A stretch of 55,627 nucleotides of DNA, from NCBI GenBank assembly GCA_002632325.1, contig NSJK01000022.1, forward strand, positions 1-55,627. The letters run 5' to 3'. This document shows, piece by piece, positions 29,585-39,548 of the stretch; positions within the stretch are counted from its first letter, which is position 1, and each line of letters starts with the position of its first letter. The position numbers were made by a program, and so were the translations under genes. The notes beneath the pieces were generated by a model, which ran no database searches, was not told where the DNA came from, and saw nothing but the letters and a program-made list of their open reading frames with translations. The stretch is from Lysobacterales bacterium (GTDB taxonomy: Bacteria > Pseudomonadota > Gammaproteobacteria > Xanthomonadales > Rhodanobacteraceae).

Positions 29585-31087
29585 ATGCATCTACTCAGCC
29601 TGCTGATCTGGCTCCCCATCCTCGGCGCGATCGTCGTGCTGGCGTTCGGGCGCAATGCGGCGACCGCGCGCTGGCTCACGCTCGGCTTCACCGTGGCCAC
29701 CTTCCTGCTGTCGCTGCCGCTGTGGACCGGCTATGACGTGACTGCTGCAAACAGCATGCAGTTCGTCGAGAGCCTGCCGTGGATCAGGATGATCCAGTCG
29801 AACTACGCGCTCGGCGCCGACGGCATTTCGGTCGCCCTGATCGTGCTGACCAGCTTCACCACGGTGCTGGTGATCATCGGCGCCTGGCGGCCGATCGAGA
29901 AGCGCGTATCGCAGTACATGGCGGCGATGCTCGCGCTCGAAGGCATGCTGATCGGCGTGTTTGCCGCCACCGATGCGCTGCTGTTCTACGTGTTCTTCGA
30001 GGCCATGCTGATTCCGATGTTCATCCTCATCGGTGTCTGGGGCGGCCCGCGGCGCGTCTACGCGACGCTCAAGTTCTTCATCTACACCTTCCTCGGCTCG
30101 ATCTTCATGCTGATCGGCCTGATCTACCTGCATCTGAAGACCGGCGAATTCTCGCTGGCCGCGTTCAGTCAGGCCCAACTCGGTGCCAGCGAGCAGACTT
30201 GGTTGTTCTTCGCCTTCCTTGCCGGCTTCGCGATCAAGGTGCCGATGTTCCCGGTGCACACCTGGCTGCCCGATGCCCACGTCGAGGCGCCCACCGGCGG
30301 CTCGGTGATCCTGGCCGCGATCATGCTCAAGGTCGGTGGTTACGGGTTCATCCGCTTCTCGCTGCCGATAACGCCCGATGCGAGTCAGGAGTTCGCCTGG
30401 GTGGTGATTGCCGCCTCGCTGATCGCGATCATCTACATCGGCTATGTCGCCCTCGTGCAGGAAGACATGAAGAAGCTGATCGCCTATTCATCGGTCGCGC
30501 ACATGGGCTTCGTCACGCTCGGCATCTTCATTGCGCTGGCACTGGTGCGCGTCAACGGCAATGCCGACGCCGCGCGCCTGGGCATCCAGGGCGCGATGGT
30601 GCAGATGATTTCGCACGGCTTCGTTTCGGGCGCGCTGTTCTCGTGCATCGGCGTCATGTACGACCGATTGCATACGCGCCTGATCCGCGACTACGGTGGC
30701 CTCGCCCACGTGATGCCTTGGTTCGGCACCTTCATGGTGCTGTTCGCGATGGCCAACTGCGGTTTGCCCGGTACCTCGGGTTTCGTCGGCGAGTTCATGG
30801 TCATCATGGCCTCGTTCCAGACCAGCCCGGAAGTTGCCTTGCTCGCCGCCTTCACCCTCATCATCAGTGCCGCCTACACCTTGTGGCTGGTCAAGCGCAT
30901 CGTGTTCGGGCCGGTGGCGAGCGAGAAAGTCGCCAAGATGCAGGATCTCAACATGCAGGAAGTCATTGTGCTCGGCGCGTTTGCGATCGCGGTGCTCGCC
31001 CTGGGTATCTATCCCAAGCCTTTGACCGACCTCATGGAGCCGGCCGTGCTGCAACTGGTGCAGCAGCTCGGCCTGGCCAAGGTGTGA
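29585..31087 (+). CDS. nuoM: NADH-quinone oxidoreductase subunit M
   Basis: Second antiporter-like proton-pumping subunit. Conserved features include YVFFEAMLIPMFILIGVWGG (with the key membrane Glu) and KVPMFPVHTWLPDAHVEAPT. 500 residues, 14 helices. It lies 21 bp after nuoL and 10 bp before nuoN. Confidence 0.97.
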   Translation: MHLLSLLIWLPILGAIVVLAFGRNAATARWLTLGFTVATFLLSLPLWTGYDVTAANSMQFVESLPWIRMIQSNYALGADGISVALIVLTSFTTVLVIIGAWRPIEKRVSQYMAAMLALEGMLIGVFAATDALLFYVFFEAMLIPMFILIGVWGGPRRVYATLKFFIYTFLGSIFMLIGLIYLHLKTGEFSLAAFSQAQLGASEQTWLFFAFLAGFAIKVPMFPVHTWLPDAHVEAPTGGSVILAAIMLKVGGYGFIRFSLPITPDASQEFAWVVIAASLIAIIYIGYVALVQEDMKKLIAYSSVAHMGFVTLGIFIALALVRVNGNADAARLGIQGAMVQMISHGFVSGALFSCIGVMYDRLHTRLIRDYGGLAHVMPWFGTFMVLFAMANCGLPGTSGFVGEFMVIMASFQTSPEVALLAAFTLIISAAYTLWLVKRIVFGPVASEKVAKMQDLNMQEVIVLGAFAIAVLALGIYPKPLTDLMEPAVLQLVQQLGLAKV

Positions 31088-31097
31088 GTCCGACGAC

Positions 31098-32576
31098 ATG
31101 ATCAATATCGCCTTCAATCCGAATGATCTCGTGACCGTGCTGCCCGAGCTGTTCCTGCTCGGCGCCACCTGCGCGATCCTCCTCATCGACCTGTTCCTCA
31201 AACAGGCGCAGCGCAACGTCACCCACGTGCTGTCGCTGCTCGCGCTTGCAGTCACGGCATGGCTGGTCTGGTCGGGCGCGCCGGTGCAGGCCACGCCCGC
31301 ATTCAACGGCATGTTCGTGCGCGATGCGGTCGGCACGGTGCTGAAACTGTTCATCCTGCTGACGACGGCGCTGGTCTACGTCTACGGCCGCCTGTACATG
31401 CGCGACCGCAAGCTGTTCGTCGGCGAGCTGTACCTGCTGCTCTTGTTCGCGACGCTGGGCATGATGCTGCTGGTCTCGGCGGGCAGTCTGGTCACCGTGT
31501 ATCTGGGTCTGGAACTGCTCACCCTGAGTTCCTATGCGCTGGTCGCGCTCAACCGCGATTCGGTGATGTCCTCGGAAGCGGCAATCAAGTACTTCGTGCT
31601 CGGCGCGCTCGCTTCGGGCTTGCTGCTCTATGGCATGTCGATGTTGTATGGCGCGACCGGCACGCTGGATCTGGCGAAGATCCACGCCGCCGCTGACTTC
31701 TCGGCCAACGGTGCGCATCGCGGCCTGCTCGCGTTCGGTCTGGTGTTCCTCGTCGTCGGCATCGCCTTCAAGCTCGGCGCGGTGCCGTTCCACATGTGGT
31801 TGCCCGATGTCTATCAGGGTGCGCCGACCGCGATCACGCTGTTCATCGGCACGGCCTCCAAGCTGGCCGCGTTCGGCATGGCCTGGCGCCTGCTCGAAGT
31901 GGCCATGGGCGGCCTGCATGCGCAATGGACGATGATGCTGGCGATACTCGCCGCAGTGTCGCTCGCGGTCGGCAACGTGGTCGCGATCGCGCAGACCAAC
32001 CTCAAGCGCATGCTTGCTTATTCGACGATTTCGCACGTCGGCTTCGTGCTGCTCGGCTTCGTCAATGCGACGCCGGCCGGCTATGCCTCGGCGATGTTCT
32101 ACATGATCTGCTACGCGATCATGACCGCAGTCGCCTTCGGCGTGATCCTGCTGCTCGCACGCGCGGGTTTCGAAGCCGAGGAAATCGCCGACTTCAAGGG
32201 CCTCAATCAGCGCAATCCCTGGTATGCGGGCGTGATGGCGATCGCGATGTTCTCGCTCGCCGGCGTGCCGCCGCTGTTCGGCTTCTTCGCCAAGCTGATG
32301 GTGCTCAAGGCCGTCATCGATGCCGGCCAGATGTGGCTGGCGATCGTCGCGATCGTGTTCGCGATCGTTGGCCTGTTCTATTACCTGAACGTGGTCAAGG
32401 TGATGTATTTCGACGAGCCGGCGCAGAAGGAGGCAGTCGCTCTGCCTGCCGATCTGGGCATGCGCTGGGCGCTGTCGCTCAATGGGCTGGCCCTGCTTGC
32501 GCTCGGCATCGGCTGGGGCCCGCTGCTCGACTGGTGCAATCAGGCCTTGCTCGCCTCGACCCAGTTCGCGCGCTGA
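31098..32576 (+). CDS. nuoN: NADH-quinone oxidoreductase subunit N
   Basis: Third antiporter-like proton-pumping subunit and last gene of the operon. Segments such as YLGLELLTLSSYALVALNRD and KLGAVPFHMWLPDVYQGAPT are typical. 492 residues, 14 helices. It is followed by a GC-rich hairpin with a short T-run at 32592-32612. Confidence 0.96.
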   Translation: MINIAFNPNDLVTVLPELFLLGATCAILLIDLFLKQAQRNVTHVLSLLALAVTAWLVWSGAPVQATPAFNGMFVRDAVGTVLKLFILLTTALVYVYGRLYMRDRKLFVGELYLLLLFATLGMMLLVSAGSLVTVYLGLELLTLSSYALVALNRDSVMSSEAAIKYFVLGALASGLLLYGMSMLYGATGTLDLAKIHAAADFSANGAHRGLLAFGLVFLVVGIAFKLGAVPFHMWLPDVYQGAPTAITLFIGTASKLAAFGMAWRLLEVAMGGLHAQWTMMLAILAAVSLAVGNVVAIAQTNLKRMLAYSTISHVGFVLLGFVNATPAGYASAMFYMICYAIMTAVAFGVILLLARAGFEAEEIADFKGLNQRNPWYAGVMAIAMFSLAGVPPLFGFFAKLMVLKAVIDAGQMWLAIVAIVFAIVGLFYYLNVVKVMYFDEPAQKEAVALPADLGMRWALSLNGLALLALGIGWGPLLDWCNQALLASTQFAR

Positions 32577-32591
32577 AGCAGCGAGTTCGCC

Positions 32592-32612
32592 GCCGCCCGC
32601 TTCGGGCGGCTT
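32592..32612 (+). terminator. Terminator of the nuo operon
   Basis: A perfect 8-bp stem GCCGCCCG / CGGGCGGC with loop CTT, followed by TTGT, 15 bp after nuoN. The T-run is weak. Confidence 0.65.
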
Positions 32613-32634
32613 GTCCGTGCGGCTCACGTTTTCC

Positions 32635-32664
32635 TTGCCTGATCCGCCGTGCAGCGGTTATCCT
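32635..32664 (+). promoter_or_regulatory. Promoter of initiator tRNA
   Basis: TTGCCT (32635-32640), 18-bp spacer, TATCCT (32659-32664), 11 bp before the mature tRNA. Confidence 0.55.
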
Positions 32665-32675
32665 AGGCGACTCGG

Positions 32676-32752
32676 TGCGGGGTGGAGCAGTCTGGCAGCT
32701 CGTCGGGCTCATAACCCGAAGGTCGCAGGTTCAAATCCTGCCCCCGCTACCA
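32676..32752 (+). tRNA. Initiator tRNA-fMet (anticodon CAT)
   Basis: 77 nt including encoded CCA. The anticodon is CAT (32710-32712) in the stem-loop TCGGG-CTCATAA-CCCGA; the three consecutive G-C pairs are the mark of initiator tRNA. The acceptor stem TGCGGGG / CCCCGCT leaves position 1-72 unpaired, as initiators require, but with U-U rather than the common C-A. It precedes rimP-nusA-infB, as metY does in E. coli. Confidence 0.95.
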
Positions 32753-32791
32753 GCCGAGCATCGCGTTCGCGCGATGAGGTCGATGGAAAGG

Positions 32792-32815
32792 GCCGCGAGA
32801 TGCGGCTTTTTTCTT
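32792..32815 (+). terminator. Terminator after tRNA-fMet
   Basis: Stem GCCGC / GCGGC with loop GAGAT followed by TTTTTTCTT. The stem is short but the T-run is strong. It lies 40 bp after the tRNA. Confidence 0.7.
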
Positions 32816-32939
32816 GGCCGACCGTGTCCAGGACGGGCGCGGGTCGGGATCACGGAAGGCCCCCGAGGCACAGTGCAGGATGCACGACTGCGACATGCAG
32901 TTCCGCCGATGTTGGATGCGACACAACGGCGAACGACGG

Positions 32940-32975
32940 AATGGGCCTCGTGCCCATTTTTTGTTTGTGTTTTTC
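32940..32975 (+). terminator. Second terminator or attenuator in the rimP leader
   Basis: Stem AATGGGC / GCCCATT with loop CTCGT, then a long T-rich tract (TTTTG TTTGTG TTTTT). It lies 41 bp before the rimP ATG, with no convincing promoter between it and rimP, so it may act as an attenuator for the nusA operon. Confidence 0.65.
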
Positions 32976-33015
32976 GTATCGGCAAACAGGCAAGGTCAGG
33001 ACGTTTCCGGATCGG

Positions 33016-33567
33016 ATGAGCAGCGCGCAACTCCAGCAATTGATCGAGCCCCTGATCGTGGATCTGGGACTTGAACTGGTCGGCATCGAATTCAACAGCG
33101 GTGCGGGCGGCGGCTTGCTGCGGGTCTACATCGACGAGCCCGAACGCGGCGTCGGCATCGAGGATTGCGAGCGGGCGAGCCGTGAAATCTCCGCCTTGCT
33201 CGACGTCAACGATCCGATCGCGGGGCGCTACACGCTGGAAGTGTCTTCGCCGGGGCTGGAGCGTCCACTGTTCACGCTCGACCACTACCGGCGCTTCGTC
33301 GGCGAGCAGGTCAAGATCACGGTGAGCCTGCCGCTCGATGGTCGGCGACGTTTCCAGGGCGCGATCCTCGCTGTCGAGGGCGACCACATCAGCCTCGATC
33401 AGGATGGCAAGACGGCACAAATCGCCCATGCCAATGTCGCCAAGGCGCATCTGGTTCCCGACTACGCAGCCCTCGGTCTGGGCGCGGCCAAGCCGGGCAA
33501 GACGGAAGGATCGGCCAAACCGGCCAAGTCGCAGAAGCCGACCAAGGCAGGCAAGCGCAAGGATTGA
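33016..33567 (+). CDS. rimP: Ribosome maturation factor RimP
   Basis: Cytoplasmic factor needed for maturation of the 30S subunit. The 183-residue protein has the RimP core: LGLELVGIEF, GIEDCERASREISALLDV and YTLEVSSPGLERPLFTLDHYRRF. The C-terminal SH3-like part is followed by a lysine/alanine/proline-rich tail (about 30 residues). The ATG at 33016 gives the normal start; the frame is open upstream through the tRNA region and that part is not coding. First protein gene of rimP-nusA-infB-rbfA-truB. Confidence 0.95.
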   Translation: MSSAQLQQLIEPLIVDLGLELVGIEFNSGAGGGLLRVYIDEPERGVGIEDCERASREISALLDVNDPIAGRYTLEVSSPGLERPLFTLDHYRRFVGEQVKITVSLPLDGRRRFQGAILAVEGDHISLDQDGKTAQIAHANVAKAHLVPDYAALGLGAAKPGKTEGSAKPAKSQKPTKAGKRKD

Positions 33568-33753
33568 AACGTGGCGCCGCGTTGGAGCGGCGACGTACGA
33601 CAGATGCAACAGACGCATCGATGGATCGAGGCGGACGTGGAAGCGGCAGGGACGTGCCGTGGCAACGCGCAGGACGCCGGGCATGAGCCCGGAACATGAA
33701 CTCGGATCAACGCAAGGCATTCGGGCGCGAGTGAACGCCCGATGGAGCACAAC

Positions 33754-35247
33754 ATGAGCAAAGAACTGCTGATGGTCGTCGATGCGGTCGCCAACGAGAA
33801 GGGCGTCTCGCGAGGCGTCATTTTCGAGGCGATGGAAGCGGCGCTCGCGTCGGCGGCCAAGCGCCGCTATGTCGACGAGGACGCCTCCGTGCGCGTCAGC
33901 ATCGATCGCGATAGCGGCGAATACGAGACTTTCCGTCGCTGGGAAGTGGTCGCCGATGACGTGGTCATGGAATCACCCGATCGCCAGTTGCGCCTGATGG
34001 ACGCCGTCGACGAAGTGCCCGACATCGAAGTCGGCGCCTGGATCGAAGAGCAGATCGAGAATCCCGATTTCGGCCGCATTTCGGCGCAGGCCGCCAAGCA
34101 GGTGATCGTGCAGCGCGTGCGCGAGGCCGAGCGCGCGTTGGTCGTGGATGCCTACAAGGACCGCGTCGGCGAGCTCATCACCGGCATCGTCAAGCGCGTC
34201 GAGCGCGGCAGCATCTATCTGGATCTGGGCGGCAACGCCGAGGCCTTCGTGCCGCGTGACCGCAGCATTCCGCGCGAACCGGTGCGCACCGGCGATCGCC
34301 TGCGCGGCTATCTCTACGAGGTCAAGTCCGAGCCGCGCGGCCCGCAGTTGTTCATCTCGCGTACCGCGCCCGAACTCATGATCGAGCTGTTCAAGCTCGA
34401 GGTGCCGGAAGTCGGTCAGGGTCTGGTCGAGATCAAGGCCTGCGCGCGCGATCCGGGCGATCGCGCCAAGATCGCGGTGCTTGCCCACGACCAGCGCACC
34501 GATCCGATCGGCGCCTGCATCGGCATGCGCGGATCGCGCGTGCAAGCGGTGTCGAACGAGCTCAATGGCGAGCGCATCGACATCGTGCTGTGGAACGACA
34601 ATCCCGCCCAGTTCGTCATCAACGCGATGGCGCCGGCCGAAGTGCAGTCGATCATCGTCGACGAAGAAAAGCATTCGATGGACATCGCGGTCGCCGAGGA
34701 CAAGCTGTCACAGGCCATCGGCCGTGGTGGCCAGAACGTGCGTCTGGCCAGCAAGCTCAGCGGCTGGCAGCTCAACGTGATGACCGCCGACCAGGTGCGC
34801 CAGAAGAGCGAAGCCGAGCAGGCCGCCGCGCACCAGTTGTTCATCGACAAGCTCGAGGTCGACGCCGAGATCGCGCAGATCCTCGTGCAGGAAGGTTTCT
34901 CCAGCGTCGAGGAAATCGCCTACGTGCCGACTGCGGAACTGCTCGGCATCGAAGGCTTCGACGAGGACATCGTCGAGGAGCTGCGCGCGCGTGCACGTGA
35001 TGCGCTGCTCACCGACGCACTCGCGGTCGAGGAAGGCATGGACGATCACCAGCCGGCGGCGGATCTGCTCGCGGTCGAGGGCATGGACGAACCACTCGCC
35101 TTCGAACTGGCCTCGCATGGCATCACCACGCGTGAAAACCTCGCTGATCTGGCCACCGACGAGTTCATGGAGCTGGGCATCGAGGGCATCGACGAGGAGC
35201 AGGCGGCAGGCTTGATCATGGCTGCGCGTGCAGTGGCTGCTGCATGA
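33754..35247 (+). CDS. nusA: Transcription termination/antitermination factor NusA
   Basis: RNA polymerase-binding factor controlling pausing, termination and antitermination. 497 residues, close to E. coli NusA (495). The N-terminal domain starts [19 protein letters not shown]1 domain near 135-200 ([20 protein letters not shown]), then KH domains with [14 protein letters not shown] and [15 protein letters not shown]. Two acidic helix-hairpin-helix repeats close the protein. The ATG at 33754 is preferred over one at 33742 because GGAG lies at 33744-33747. Confidence 0.97.
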   Translation: MSKELLMVVDAVANEKGVSRGVIFEAMEAALASAAKRRYVDEDASVRVSIDRDSGEYETFRRWEVVADDVVMESPDRQLRLMDAVDEVPDIEVGAWIEEQIENPDFGRISAQAAKQVIVQRVREAERALVVDAYKDRVGELITGIVKRVERGSIYLDLGGNAEAFVPRDRSIPREPVRTGDRLRGYLYEVKSEPRGPQLFISRTAPELMIELFKLEVPEVGQGLVEIKACARDPGDRAKIAVLAHDQRTDPIGACIGMRGSRVQAVSNELNGERIDIVLWNDNPAQFVINAMAPAEVQSIIVDEEKHSMDIAVAEDKLSQAIGRGGQNVRLASKLSGWQLNVMTADQVRQKSEAEQAAAHQLFIDKLEVDAEIAQILVQEGFSSVEEIAYVPTAELLGIEGFDEDIVEELRARARDALLTDALAVEEGMDDHQPAADLLAVEGMDEPLAFELASHGITTRENLADLATDEFMELGIEGIDEEQAAGLIMAARAVAAA

Positions 35248-35395
35248 CGCACAGTGGCAAGGCGCTGCGCGAGTACGCAGCGTAGGGCAACCATCGGCAT
35301 GTCCTGCCGGCGGGGTTTCACCGGGCGGCGTCAGTGCGAAGCGCCGCAGCAAAAAGCAATGAGCAGATTCGCACGGGCTACGGAGTACCCAATCG

Positions 35396-38047
35396 ATGTC
35401 GGACGTCACCATCAAACAACTGGCCAAGGTGCTCGGCACCCCAGTCGACCGACTGCTCGCGCAGCTCGGCGAGGCCGGCATGAAGTTCTCCGATCCCGAT
35501 CAGGTCATCAGCAGCACCGAGAAGGTGAAGCTGCTCGGCTTCCTGCGCCGCACGCACGGCAAGAAGGAAGAAGAAGCGCCCGCGGCGACGCCGGCCTCGC
35601 CGCGCCAGATCACGCTCAAGCGCCGCACTGTCAGCGAAATCACCGTGGCTCCGGGTCAGCGCGGCGCCACCGCCAAGACCGTCAATGTCGAAGTTCGGCA
35701 GAAGCGCACCTACGTCAAGCGCAGCACGGTCGAGGACAACCAACCCGTCGATCAGGAACGCGAGGACGCGCTGCGCAAGCTCGCCGAGTCGCAGCTCAAG
35801 CGCGAGGCCGAAAGCCAGGCGCTGGCCGATGCCGATCGCCGTCGTCAGGAAGAGGACGCGCGCATGCGCGCCGCCGACGACGCGCGGCGCACCGCTGCCG
35901 AAGCTGTGGTGGCCGAAGAGGAAGCACGTCGCCAGGCCGAGGAAGCCGCGCGCACGGCCGAACCCGAAGCGCCCGCCGAAAAGGCAGCCGCCCCGGCAGT
36001 CGAACGGCCACGACCCGAGCGTCACCGTGAAGCAGGTGCAGGTGCGGGCGCTGGCGCCGGCGCCGGCGCCGGCGATGGCGCGCATCGTCACCGCGTCAAG
36101 CATGGCTCGCACCGCATGCAGGATGATGGCGGCAGTGAGGAAGGCGGTGCCCGCTATTTCGGCAATGAATTGCATCTTTCGCGCGAAGGCGCGGCGCGTC
36201 GCACCGGGCGCAAGAAGGTCAAGCCGCGTGCGGTCGAGCCTTCGCGCTCGGCGGGTTCGCATGCGTTCTCCAAGCCGACCGCGCCGGTCGTGCGCGAAGT
36301 GGCCGTGGGCGAAACCATCACTGTTGCCGATCTCGCCGCCAAGCTGGCGATCAAGGGCGTCGATGTGGTCAAGGCGCTGTTCAAGATGGGCGTGATGACC
36401 ACGATCAATCAGGCGATCGATCACGACACCGCGGTGCTGGTTGCCGAGGAACTCGGACACAAGGTGGTCGAGGCCGCCGATACCAGCGCCGAATCGACCC
36501 TGATTGCACGCCAGGCCGCTGACGGCGGCGAGCGCAGCACGCGTCCGCCGGTGGTCACGATCATGGGCCATGTCGATCACGGCAAAACCTCGCTGCTCGA
36601 CTACATTCGCCGCACCAAGGTGGCCGCGGGCGAAGCCGGCGGCATCACCCAGCACATCGGCGCCTATCACGTGGAGACGCCCAAGGGCGTCATCACCTTC
36701 CTCGACACGCCCGGCCACGCCGCCTTCAGTTCGATGCGCGCGCGTGGTGCGCAATCGACCGATATCGTGATCCTCGTGGTCGCGGCCGACGATGGCGTGA
36801 TGCCGCAGACGATCGAGGCGATCAAGCACGCGCGTGCGGCCAAGGTGCCGCTGATCGTCGCGATGAACAAGATGGACAAATCCGACGCCAATCCCGATGC
36901 GGTCAAGCAGGGATTGGTGCAGCACGAAGTCGTGCCCGAGGAGTGGGGCGGCGACGTGCAGATCGTGCCGCTGTCGGCCAAGACCGGCGCCGGCGTCGAC
37001 GACCTGCTCGATGCGATTTCGGTGCAGGCCGAGGTGATGGATCTCACGGCAGTGGCCGAAGGCCGTGCCAGCGGTGCGGTGATCGAGTCGAGCCTCGACA
37101 AGGGCCGTGGCCCGGTCGCCACCGTGCTGGTGCAGCAGGGTCTGCTCAGCAAGGGCGATTTCCTCGTCTGCGGCGTCGAATACGGCCGCGTGCGCGCCCT
37201 GTTCAACGAATCCGGTGTGCAGGTGGAATCGGCAGGTCCGTCCATTCCGGTGCAGGTGCTGGGTCTGTCGGGCGTGCCGCAGGCGGGTGACGACTTCGTC
37301 GTCGTCGCCGACGAACGCCTGGCCAAGGACGTCGCCCAGCAGCGTCAGAACAAGCGCCGCGAATCGCGTCTGGTCAAGCAGGCCGGCAATCGCATGGAAG
37401 ACATCATGGCGCAGATGGGCGAGGGCACGGGCCAGCTTGCGCTCAACATCGTGGTCAAGGCCGACGTGCAGGGTTCGGCCGAAGCGCTGCGCGAAGCGCT
37501 CGACGCGATCACCACCGAGAAGATCAAGGTCAACGTGATCGCCTCCGGTGTCGGCGGCATCACCGAATCCGATGCCACGCTGGCGGCAGCTTCCAAGGCG
37601 GTCATCATCGGCTTCAACGTGCGTGCCGATGCCTCGGCGCGCAAGGTGATCGAGTCCAACGGGCTCGATTTGCGCTACTTCTCGATCATCTATGACGTGA
37701 TCGATCAGGTGAAGCAGGTCGCCACCGGCTTGCTCGGCACCGAGGTGCGCGAGGAAATCATCGGCATCGCCCAGGTGCGCGATGTGTTCCGCAGTTCCAA
37801 GTTCGGCGCGATCGCCGGCTGCATGGTGATCGAAGGCACGGTCAAGCGCAGCAAGCCGATCCGCGTGCTGCGCGACAACACGGTGATCTTCGAAGGCGAA
37901 CTCGAATCGCTGCGCCGCTTCAAGGAAAATGTCGACGAAGTGCGCAACGGCACCGAGTGCGGCATCGGCGTCAAGCAATACAACGACGTCAAGCCGGGCG
38001 ACCAGATCGAGTGCTTCGAACGCATCGAGGTGCAGCGCACGCTGTAA
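35396..38047 (+). CDS. infB: Translation initiation factor IF-2
   Basis: GTPase that brings fMet-tRNA to the 30S subunit and promotes subunit joining. 883 residues: IF2_N domain at the start ([20 protein letters not shown]), a long charged linker rich in Ala, Glu and Arg, a second N-domain ([20 protein letters not shown]), then the G domain with GHVDHGKTS (391-399), DTPGH and NKMD, and domains II-IV. The linker contains seven Ala-Gly dipeptides in a row (from residue 213) encoded by hexanucleotide repeats. GGAG lies 10 bp upstream of the ATG. Confidence 0.97.
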   Translation: MSDVTIKQLAKVLGTPVDRLLAQLGEAGMKFSDPDQVISSTEKVKLLGFLRRTHGKKEEEAPAATPASPRQITLKRRTVSEITVAPGQRGATAKTVNVEVRQKRTYVKRSTVEDNQPVDQEREDALRKLAESQLKREAESQALADADRRRQEEDARMRAADDARRTAAEAVVAEEEARRQAEEAARTAEPEAPAEKAAAPAVERPRPERHREAGAGAGAGAGAGAGDGAHRHRVKHGSHRMQDDGGSEEGGARYFGNELHLSREGAARRTGRKKVKPRAVEPSRSAGSHAFSKPTAPVVREVAVGETITVADLAAKLAIKGVDVVKALFKMGVMTTINQAIDHDTAVLVAEELGHKVVEAADTSAESTLIARQAADGGERSTRPPVVTIMGHVDHGKTSLLDYIRRTKVAAGEAGGITQHIGAYHVETPKGVITFLDTPGHAAFSSMRARGAQSTDIVILVVAADDGVMPQTIEAIKHARAAKVPLIVAMNKMDKSDANPDAVKQGLVQHEVVPEEWGGDVQIVPLSAKTGAGVDDLLDAISVQAEVMDLTAVAEGRASGAVIESSLDKGRGPVATVLVQQGLLSKGDFLVCGVEYGRVRALFNESGVQVESAGPSIPVQVLGLSGVPQAGDDFVVVADERLAKDVAQQRQNKRRESRLVKQAGNRMEDIMAQMGEGTGQLALNIVVKADVQGSAEALREALDAITTEKIKVNVIASGVGGITESDATLAAASKAVIIGFNVRADASARKVIESNGLDLRYFSIIYDVIDQVKQVATGLLGTEVREEIIGIAQVRDVFRSSKFGAIAGCMVIEGTVKRSKPIRVLRDNTVIFEGELESLRRFKENVDEVRNGTECGIGVKQYNDVKPGDQIECFERIEVQRTL
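36032..36073 (+). repeat. Hexanucleotide tandem repeat inside infB
   Basis: Seven tandem copies of GCNGGN, the last three being GCCGGC, encode seven Ala-Gly pairs in the linker of IF-2. In-frame length change by 6 bp would be tolerated by the reading frame. Confidence 0.8.
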
Positions 38048-38073
38048 TTCGCTGGGCGGGAGGCGTCGTGTGT

Positions 38074-38112
38074 CGCTTCCCGATTCCCGCTTCCCCGCTT
38101 CCCGATTCCCCG
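38074..38112 (+). repeat. Iterated CGATTCCC/CGCTTCCC sequence before rbfA
   Basis: Five near-copies of C-G-(AT/CT)-TCCC in a row fill the gap between infB and rbfA up to 4 bp before the ATG, leaving no normal Shine-Dalgarno. The same type of sequence precedes ileS at 3778. Confidence 0.6.
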
Positions 38113-38116
38113 CGCC

Positions 38117-38461
38117 ATGCCCGCCAAGTCTTTCAATCGCTCCGATCGTGTTTCCGCCGAGCTGCGCCGTGAAGTCGCGCTGCTCGTGCATGCGGCCGTG
38201 CGCGAGCATGCGCTGCCGTCGGTGAGCGTGTCCGATGTCGAGATCACGCGCGATCTCGACATGGCAACGATCTACGTGACGGCCTTGCTCGGTGATGAAG
38301 GCCCGCGCGCGACCAGGGCGCTCAACGAATTGGCCAAGGAGTTTCGCCGCGAGCTGTCGCGCTCGATGAAGCTGCGTCGCGTGCCCGAATTGCGCTTTCG
38401 CTATGACGACTCGGTCGACAAGGGCGAGCGCATCGAGGCGCTGCTGCGCGAAAAGCCGTGA
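38117..38461 (+). CDS. rbfA: Ribosome-binding factor A
   Basis: Small KH-fold factor for late 30S maturation (16S 5' end processing, cold growth). 114 residues with the RbfA features RVSAELRREVALLVH, then VSVSDVEITRDLDMATIYVT and the C-terminal LRFRYDDSVDKGERIEALL. Start at ATG 38117; the upstream sequence is a repetitive CGATTCCC tract with no purine-rich ribosome site. Between infB and truB as usual. Confidence 0.96.
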   Translation: MPAKSFNRSDRVSAELRREVALLVHAAVREHALPSVSVSDVEITRDLDMATIYVTALLGDEGPRATRALNELAKEFRRELSRSMKLRRVPELRFRYDDSVDKGERIEALLREKP

Positions 38462-38500
38462 TCGCGCGGGCGCGATCCTGATCCGCGAGTGCGCTGCGTG

Positions 38501-39481
38501 ATGCCCGCTGACCGCCCGAGCAAGCGCAAACAGAAGGTGCAGACGCGTCGTCCGCCCTTGCGCGCGGTCGATGGCATCCTCCTGTTCGACAAGCCGCCGG
38601 GGCTGAGTTCGAACGCGGCGCTGCAGAAAGTGCGACATCTGCTGCAGGCGGAGAAGGCCGGCCACACCGGCAGCCTCGATCCGCTCGCCACCGGATTGTT
38701 GCCGCTGTGCTTCGGCGAGGCGACCAAGATCGCTGGCCTGCTGCTCGGTTCGCGCAAGGCCTATCTCGCGCAAGCGCTGCTGGGTGTGACCACGACGACG
38801 GACGATGCCGAGGGCGAAGTCCTGCAGCGTCGCGAGGTTCCACCACTGGATGCGGCCACGATCAACGGGGCGCTGGCTGCGTTCACGGGACGCATCACGC
38901 AGACGCCGCCGATCTATTCCGCGCTCAAGCAGGACGGTGTGCCGCTGTATCGACGCGCGCGCCAGGGCGAGACGGTGGTGGCGACGCCGCGCGAGGTCGA
39001 GGTGCAGCGTTTCGAACTGCTCGAACAGCACGCTGATCGTCTCGAACTCCTGATCGAATGCGGCTCGGGGACCTATGTGCGCTCGCTGGTGCGTGATCTG
39101 GGCGAGACGCTCGGCTGCGGCGCGCATGTGACGATGCTGCGGCGGTTGTGGGTCGAACCCTTCCTCAAGCCGCAGATGCATACGCTGGAAGAGTTGACCG
39201 AACTGGCAAATGGCGATGCGGCCGCGCTCGATGCGCTGCTGCTGCCGCTTGAAGCGGGCTTGGCCGATTATCCGCAAGTCCGGCTTGATGCCGATCAGGC
39301 CACGCGCCTGCGTCAGGGCCAGACGATTGCCTGGTCGGGCGTGCCGGGGCCCTGCGTGGCCTTGGACGGGCAGGGCAAGGCGGTGGCTTTGGCCGAGTGT
39401 GCGGGCGGGACCTTGCGCGCACTGCGCGGTTTCAACGCGCAAGGAAGGTCCGTGCCCGCGCCTGGCGATGCTCCGGCCTGA
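38501..39481 (+). CDS. truB: tRNA pseudouridine-55 synthase
   Basis: Converts U55 to pseudouridine in the T-loop of tRNAs. 326 residues from ATG 38501; GTG codons at 38489 and 38498 are alternatives and no Shine-Dalgarno decides. [16 protein letters not shown] is the family start, the catalytic Asp is D60 in [15 protein letters not shown], and the RxxQxPPxxSA-type motif reads [17 protein letters not shown]-like C-terminal domain follows. In many relatives rpsO comes next; here a kinase/sigma block and repeats intervene. Confidence 0.96.
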   Translation: MPADRPSKRKQKVQTRRPPLRAVDGILLFDKPPGLSSNAALQKVRHLLQAEKAGHTGSLDPLATGLLPLCFGEATKIAGLLLGSRKAYLAQALLGVTTTTDDAEGEVLQRREVPPLDAATINGALAAFTGRITQTPPIYSALKQDGVPLYRRARQGETVVATPREVEVQRFELLEQHADRLELLIECGSGTYVRSLVRDLGETLGCGAHVTMLRRLWVEPFLKPQMHTLEELTELANGDAAALDALLLPLEAGLADYPQVRLDADQATRLRQGQTIAWSGVPGPCVALDGQGKAVALAECAGGTLRALRGFNAQGRSVPAPGDAPA

Positions 39482-39491
39482 CCCTGATTTT

Positions 39492-39515
39492 GCGGGAGCG
39501 CCGAAAGGCGCGACT
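39492..39515 (+). repeat. Lone REP-like palindrome between truB and the kinase gene
   Basis: GCGGGAGCGCCGAAAGGCGCGACT aligns without gaps to the 24-bp REP consensus of the array at 44.7-45.4 kb (18 of 24 identical by eye). A stem pair is changed on both sides (GCGCC/GGCGC instead of GGGCC/GGCCC), so the hairpin is kept. It lies in the 67-bp convergent gap and may also serve as terminator. Confidence 0.6.
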
Positions 39516-39548
39516 GCCTTGCGTTTCTGTCCGGGCGAGGCCGTGGCC

